From contig JAJXZC010000240.1 in the NCBI GenBank assembly GCA_021780275.1, forward strand, positions 1 to 9,930: a stretch of 9,930 nucleotides of DNA, in the 5' to 3' direction. The DNA is from Pseudomonadota bacterium (GTDB taxonomy: Bacteria; Pseudomonadota; Alphaproteobacteria; Parvibaculales; Parvibaculaceae). Positions 7,225-9,930 of the stretch are shown one piece after another. The notes beneath the pieces are model-generated. The model saw only the letters and a list, made by a program, of their open reading frames with translations, was not told the DNA's origin and did no database searches. Within the stretch, counting starts at the first letter, position 1; every line of letters begins with the position of its first letter. Both the position numbers and the translations under genes were made by a program.

Positions 7225-7578
7225 ATGATGCTGATTGTAGCACGAGACCAATGGGGGGTCGCCAAGCCCCTTCGGCTGGAGGTCGCCGCTCTCACGGTTG
7301 GTTTGATGCTGGGTTCGCCCACAACTCAGGCGCAGGACGCTTCCTTTGGCTGCAAGGTTCTCCTTTGCGCCATGTCCACGAACCCATCCTGGAGCGGCAT
7401 TCCCTATTGTGTGCCTGTCATGAATCAGCTTTTCAGCCAGCTCGCCGTCGGCGGCTCCTGGCCGGTTTGCGTGGGGGCGTCCGCGAATGTCAGCTCACCG
7501 TCGTGTGTGTTCGGATTCTGCTCGGTGAACATCGCCTCGCGCACCGGAAATCAGACGTTGAATTTTCAGCTTCCTTGA
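7225..7578 (+). CDS. Exported six-cysteine T4SS-associated protein
   Basis: The 117-residue product has a signal peptide, with likely cleavage after residue 36 (TTQA|QDA), and a small mature domain with six cysteines (43, 48, 62, 82, 94, 99). That suggests disulfides formed in the periplasm. The motifs FGCKVLLCA, PSWSGIPYCVP and a WPVC element resemble a family of uncharacterised proteins I recall from alphaproteobacterial T4SS loci. The resemblance is from memory and no function is known to me. Two consecutive ATGs (7225 and 7228) are possible starts; AGGA at 7218-7221 is better spaced for the second. It opens the plus-strand operon, diverging from virB1, and the next gene follows after 34 nt. 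Confidence 0.75.
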   Translation: MMLIVARDQWGVAKPLRLEVAALTVGLMLGSPTTQAQDASFGCKVLLCAMSTNPSWSGIPYCVPVMNQLFSQLAVGGSWPVCVGASANVSSPSCVFGFCSVNIASRTGNQTLNFQLP

Positions 7579-7612
7579 AGCGCCGCCGCATTTTGACAAG
7601 TCGAGAGCTGGA

Positions 7613-8287
7613 ATGGACAACTCCCAGGAACAAGCGAAAACGATCGCGATAAGCCGGATTGCCGGTCTGGCGATCGCATCTGCCTTTTTTTCTCTGGGGG
7701 CCGCCAAGGCGGTCGCCAACGACGCAGGCAACGGCGCGCCGGTCTCGCCGGCGCCGGTTGTCGTGGAGGCGCCAGGGCCTGTTTATCGTCAAACCGTTGG
7801 TCCGCTCCAGTTTGAATATACGAATTACGCCAATGGATTAGACGGCGCGCAGGACAAGAAATGGCGCGCGTTTTTTTCGGGCGATTTGGAAACGTCCATG
7901 CACGCTCCATCGTTTTCCGCCCACTTCGCCGTCAATCGCTCAAAAGACGGAAAGCCCGCCGGCAGCCAGGCCTTCGCCATTCTTTGGACGCCGCGCCTTT
8001 GCCAAGACATTGAGACCATCGGCAAGGCCACGCTCTCCGCTTGCACGGCCGTCCTCGAGCGTTTTTTTCCCGACCGGCGCGAACCCGAGCGCGTCGAAGT
8101 CACCAATACGGCCTGTGTCGTTCGGTTCGGCGCCAATCCGCCTGCCCCGGACGACGCCGGATGGAATGCTGCTCAGGTCACTTATCGAAAAAGCGGCGAT
8201 CAATGGTTCGCCGTGCTTTCGGCTGTATTCAACGGAGAGCTAAAGACAGCTTGCACGCAGACGATCGATCTCGGTCGAGTAGAGTAG
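7613..8287 (+). CDS. Secreted protein of unknown function
   Basis: I do not recognise this 224-residue protein. A signal-peptide-like hydrophobic stretch (about 16-35, ending AKAVA) follows a rather long polar N-terminus, then comes a Pro/Val-rich linker (42-56). The remaining globular part (about 57-220) has alternating beta-type sequence and four cysteines (130, 144, 168, 214), consistent with two disulfides. There are no membrane segments after the signal and no catalytic motif I can name. GAGAGCTGGA precedes the ATG. It lies 34 nt after the six-cysteine gene and 12 nt before the next, so it belongs to the same operon of exported proteins. A periplasmic accessory role in T4SS function is inferred from context only. 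Confidence 0.75.
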   Translation: MDNSQEQAKTIAISRIAGLAIASAFFSLGAAKAVANDAGNGAPVSPAPVVVEAPGPVYRQTVGPLQFEYTNYANGLDGAQDKKWRAFFSGDLETSMHAPSFSAHFAVNRSKDGKPAGSQAFAILWTPRLCQDIETIGKATLSACTAVLERFFPDRREPERVEVTNTACVVRFGANPPAPDDAGWNAAQVTYRKSGDQWFAVLSAVFNGELKTACTQTIDLGRVE

Positions 8288-8299
8288 GAAACCAACAGG

Positions 8300-8692
8300 A
8301 TGCGCAAAATTTTAGCCGTCGGCGCAAGTTGCGCCGCGCTGCTCACACCGATGGCGGGCCAAGCCGCCGATATGTTAGCAACGTTGACCCCTGGCGAATA
8401 TGTCGCCGGCGCCGATTGCAGCGGCCTCGGCGGCGCCGGTTCGATGTACTTCGACGGGAAAAACTTTTCCGGCCACTACATGATCTGCCGCACGGTGGCC
8501 GGGCCAGACACATCCGGGAAGATCGTTTCGAAGTGTATTGAAGTTAAAGGCGAGGATTATCAGCGCCTTGAAAAGACAGATATTACGAAAAGCCCTGATG
8601 CGACAAGCGTAACACAAATTCTAAAAGTCACGACGCCCAAAGAGTTCCGCCTCGACAAGCAAAAATTTACGTTTTGCGAGGCGGCGCGATGA
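8300..8692 (+). CDS. Small secreted four-cysteine protein of unknown function
   Basis: The 130-residue product has a clear Sec signal peptide, with likely cleavage after residue 22 (GQA|AD), and a mature domain of about 108 residues. Four cysteines (40, 63, 79, 126) and a Gly-rich GADCSGLGGAGSM segment suggest a compact disulfide-bonded beta fold. No family is recognised. AGGAAA lies about 8 nt before the ATG. The stop overlaps the following transglycosylase start by 4 nt (ATGA), so the two are translationally coupled. The second half of the gene is clearly AT-richer (about 43% GC over 8521-8640) than the virB genes, which could reflect a separate origin for this operon or simply a Lys/Thr/Ile-rich segment. 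Confidence 0.75.
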   Translation: MRKILAVGASCAALLTPMAGQAADMLATLTPGEYVAGADCSGLGGAGSMYFDGKNFSGHYMICRTVAGPDTSGKIVSKCIEVKGEDYQRLEKTDITKSPDATSVTQILKVTTPKEFRLDKQKFTFCEAAR

Positions 8693-9336
8693 AAAGACAA
8701 TTTATCGCCATCGCCGCAAGTGGAGCCGCAACCGTGGCTCTCGCCAGCAGTTGTCCGACCGGCGAGGCTCTGTTGAAAAACAACACGCCTCTGTCAAGCC
8801 TTTGCCCCAATGGCTTTGGGCAATTCAGCCCAGGCGGCATTCAAAATGCCATGCAAAATCAGTCAAACAATGTCGCGATGATAACCGCCGCCGCCCAGAA
8901 CTACGGCGTGCCAACGGACCTCGCCTTGGCAGTATCCTATCACGAATCGGAAGGCTTCAACTCCTGCGCGGGCTCCGATACCGGCGTTAAAGGCCCGATG
9001 CAACTAACTCAATCAACCGGCAGTTCGCTTGGTTTCAATCGAGATATCAACGAACAAAATATCAACGGCGGCATGGCGCTTTTAGCCAAAGCGGCGAATT
9101 CGTGCGGAGCTACGAATTATTCATGCTTGGCGGCAAAATACAACGGGTCGAACCGTCCGGGCGAGCAGGCTGGCTGGGCCGCCGGCGTAGCGAAAGCCGA
9201 TCAGCAACTAAAAAATAATCCGTCTCTGATGGCCGCCGCTTGTCCAGGCTCGGGCTGCAATCCGAACACCGGCAACGCCCCTGCCGCTCCTGCGGGGCCG
9301 CTGACGACGCCCTCCAGCCCAACGCTCGTTGGATGA
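8689..9336 (+). CDS. Second SLT-type lytic transglycosylase
   Basis: From the ATG at 8689 the protein is 215 residues, with a signal peptide ending near residue 20 (ALAS|S). The SLT-like domain covers about 65-175. NYGVPTDLALAVSYHESEGF places the likely catalytic glutamate at E86, and GVKGPMQLTQSTG (99-111) is the usual downstream motif. It lacks the AYNAG form and instead has AAKYNG (148-153). Extra cysteines (22, 39, 93, 139, 146, 185, 190) suggest disulfides, and the last 25 residues are Pro/Ala-rich. The ATG overlaps the previous stop (ATGA) and has GAGG 7 nt upstream; an upstream in-frame TTG at 8674 is less likely. It would cleave peptidoglycan in the periplasm, alongside or as an alternative to VirB1. 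Confidence 0.88.
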   Translation: MKRQFIAIAASGAATVALASSCPTGEALLKNNTPLSSLCPNGFGQFSPGGIQNAMQNQSNNVAMITAAAQNYGVPTDLALAVSYHESEGFNSCAGSDTGVKGPMQLTQSTGSSLGFNRDINEQNINGGMALLAKAANSCGATNYSCLAAKYNGSNRPGEQAGWAAGVAKADQQLKNNPSLMAAACPGSGCNPNTGNAPAAPAGPLTTPSSPTLVG

Positions 9337-9596
9337 GCACAGGCTGTTCCCATGCCGGCGACACCTGGCGCATCAAAGGCGCCACCTATCGCCTTTTCGG
9401 CGTGCAGGCTTGCATTCGAGGCGCCCAGTTTCAGAACGCCGCCGCCGGCGTCTCCAATTGCGGCGAAACGTCGCCTCTATGCCGACTTGCGGGTCTTCGC
9501 CGCGAGCGCCTTCCGCAAGGCCGAATTGATGCGTGTTTGCCAGCCAGGCCCGGTCTGTTTGAAATGTGTCAACACATCGGCGTCGAGCCGCAATGA
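9333..9596 (+). pseudogene. Broken nuclease-like (SNase-type) reading frame
   Basis: The ATG at 9333 overlaps the transglycosylase stop by 4 nt (ATGA), as expected for the next operon gene. The first 47 codons read as an ordered domain: HAGDTWRIKGATYRLFGVQAC, then NCGET. This resembles the start of staphylococcal-nuclease-like proteins (DGDTxRL...VRLxGIDAPE), although the usual acidic residues after GxxA are replaced. From about 9473 the frame runs antisense to brnA and no longer looks like a protein (Arg/Leu/Pro/Gln-rich, ending at 9596). A full domain needs about 100 or more residues, so the gene appears cut at the brnA boundary. The family is inferred from a short segment; a short genuine protein cannot be excluded. 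Confidence 0.5.
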
Positions 9597-9737
9597 CACA
9601 AGCTCCTTCGGATTGGCCGAGCGTGGGCGCCCACGGCTCGACACGGCGTGCGCCATTTTCTCCTGCCATTCGGGCGTGGAAAGATCGGGGGCATCATCGT
9701 CCCAATCTGTGGCCGTAGATTTTTTGTTCTCGTTCAA
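9477..9737 (-). CDS. brnA: BrnA-type antitoxin
   Basis: The 86-residue product has the BrnA layout. An acidic N-terminus (DWDDDAPDLSTPEW, 11-24) is followed by an RGRPRSANPKE linker and a C-terminal ribbon-helix-helix-like domain (SLRLDADVLTHFKQTGPGWQTRIN). BrnA neutralises the BrnT ribonuclease and represses its own operon by binding DNA. The start is a TTG at 9735-9737 with GAGGAAAG 3 nt upstream. It overlaps the end of brnT by 44 nt, matching the usual toxin-first order. The stop TAG at 9477-9479 lies almost exactly where the convergent nuclease-like frame loses its protein character. Confidence 0.88.
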   Translation of the reverse strand: MNENKKSTATDWDDDAPDLSTPEWQEKMAHAVSSRGRPRSANPKELVSLRLDADVLTHFKQTGPGWQTRINSALRKALAAKTRKSA

Positions 9738-9930
9738 TGGCTTTCCTCATGCTGATAATCCGTCGGATCCCATGCCGCGATGTCCAAACCAGAACAACCA
9801 TTCGCTCATCAAGCCATCCCACGGTAATAAAACGATCTTCGCCATAATCCGCTCGATCGTCGGCAACCGTGAGCGTCTCATGGGCAAACACCTCGATCGC
9901 ATGCTCAAAGCCCAGTCCGCGCTCGCCAAG
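9694..9930 (-). CDS. brnT: BrnT-type ribonuclease toxin (5' end outside window)
   Basis: The frame is open from the window edge to the stop at 9694-9696, giving 78 visible residues. Family features are GLGFEHAIEVFAHE near the start, DDRADYGEDRFITVGWLDER in the middle and RIISMRKAIEREQKIY at the end, which matches the BrnT fold (small RelE-related RNase, usually about 90-95 residues). Roughly 12-15 N-terminal residues, including the usual FxWDxxK segment, lie beyond the window. An internal GTG at 9891 is not the true start because the family-like sequence continues upstream of it. The gene overlaps brnA by 44 nt. The toxin would cleave RNA and arrest growth when BrnA is lost, stabilising the element. 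Confidence 0.85.
   Translation of the reverse strand, partial: LGERGLGFEHAIEVFAHETLTVADDRADYGEDRFITVGWLDERMVVLVWTSRHGIRRIISMRKAIEREQKIYGHRLGR

Noticed and set aside
9747..9929. Alternative minus-strand frame at the right edge starting with ATG-like codons
   Set aside because: It overlaps the BrnT frame, which has strong family features; this frame has none.

Overview
The window carries most of a VirB-type (P-type) type IV secretion system (T4SS) locus. GC content is high, Shine-Dalgarno sites are strong and genes overlap tightly. Protein styles (VirB-type T4SS, BrnT/BrnA toxin-antitoxin) suggest an alphaproteobacterial plasmid, integrative element or genomic island, possibly Rhizobiales or a methylotroph relative. 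The host assignment is an inference from style only.

Layout. (1) Positions 1-54 are an unexplained edge containing an imperfect hairpin, directly past the early stop of virB8. (2) Positions 55-7093, minus strand, form one compact operon read right to left: virB1 (lytic transglycosylase), virB2 (pilin), virB3, virB4 (ATPase), two tandem VirB5-like exported proteins, a small lipoprotein in the Eex/VirB7 position, virB6, and a C-terminally truncated virB8. Gaps are 39 nt or less and several genes overlap. VirB9, VirB10, VirB11 and VirD4 are not in the window. (3) Positions 7094-7224 are a divergent intergenic region with a perfect 9-bp inverted repeat and a plausible virB1 promoter. (4) Positions 7225-9336, plus strand, form a second operon of four exported proteins: a six-cysteine protein, two unrecognised secreted proteins with four cysteines each, and a second lytic transglycosylase. 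A nuclease-like (SNase-type) reading frame follows with a 4-nt overlap but looks broken after about 47 codons. (5) Positions 9477-9930, minus strand, hold a BrnT/BrnA toxin-antitoxin pair facing the broken frame, with brnT running off the window.

How it fits together. Two peptidoglycan-cleaving enzymes, the pilin, the pilus-tip VirB5-like proteins, the inner-membrane VirB3/VirB6/VirB8 and the VirB4 motor would build and power the channel. The divergent operon probably supplies periplasmic or surface accessory factors. The toxin-antitoxin pair would stabilise the element. Both flanks look damaged (virB8 cut short on the left, the nuclease-like frame cut on the right), so the T4SS may be a remnant unless the missing functions are encoded elsewhere. 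No RNA gene, CRISPR array or complete insertion sequence was seen.
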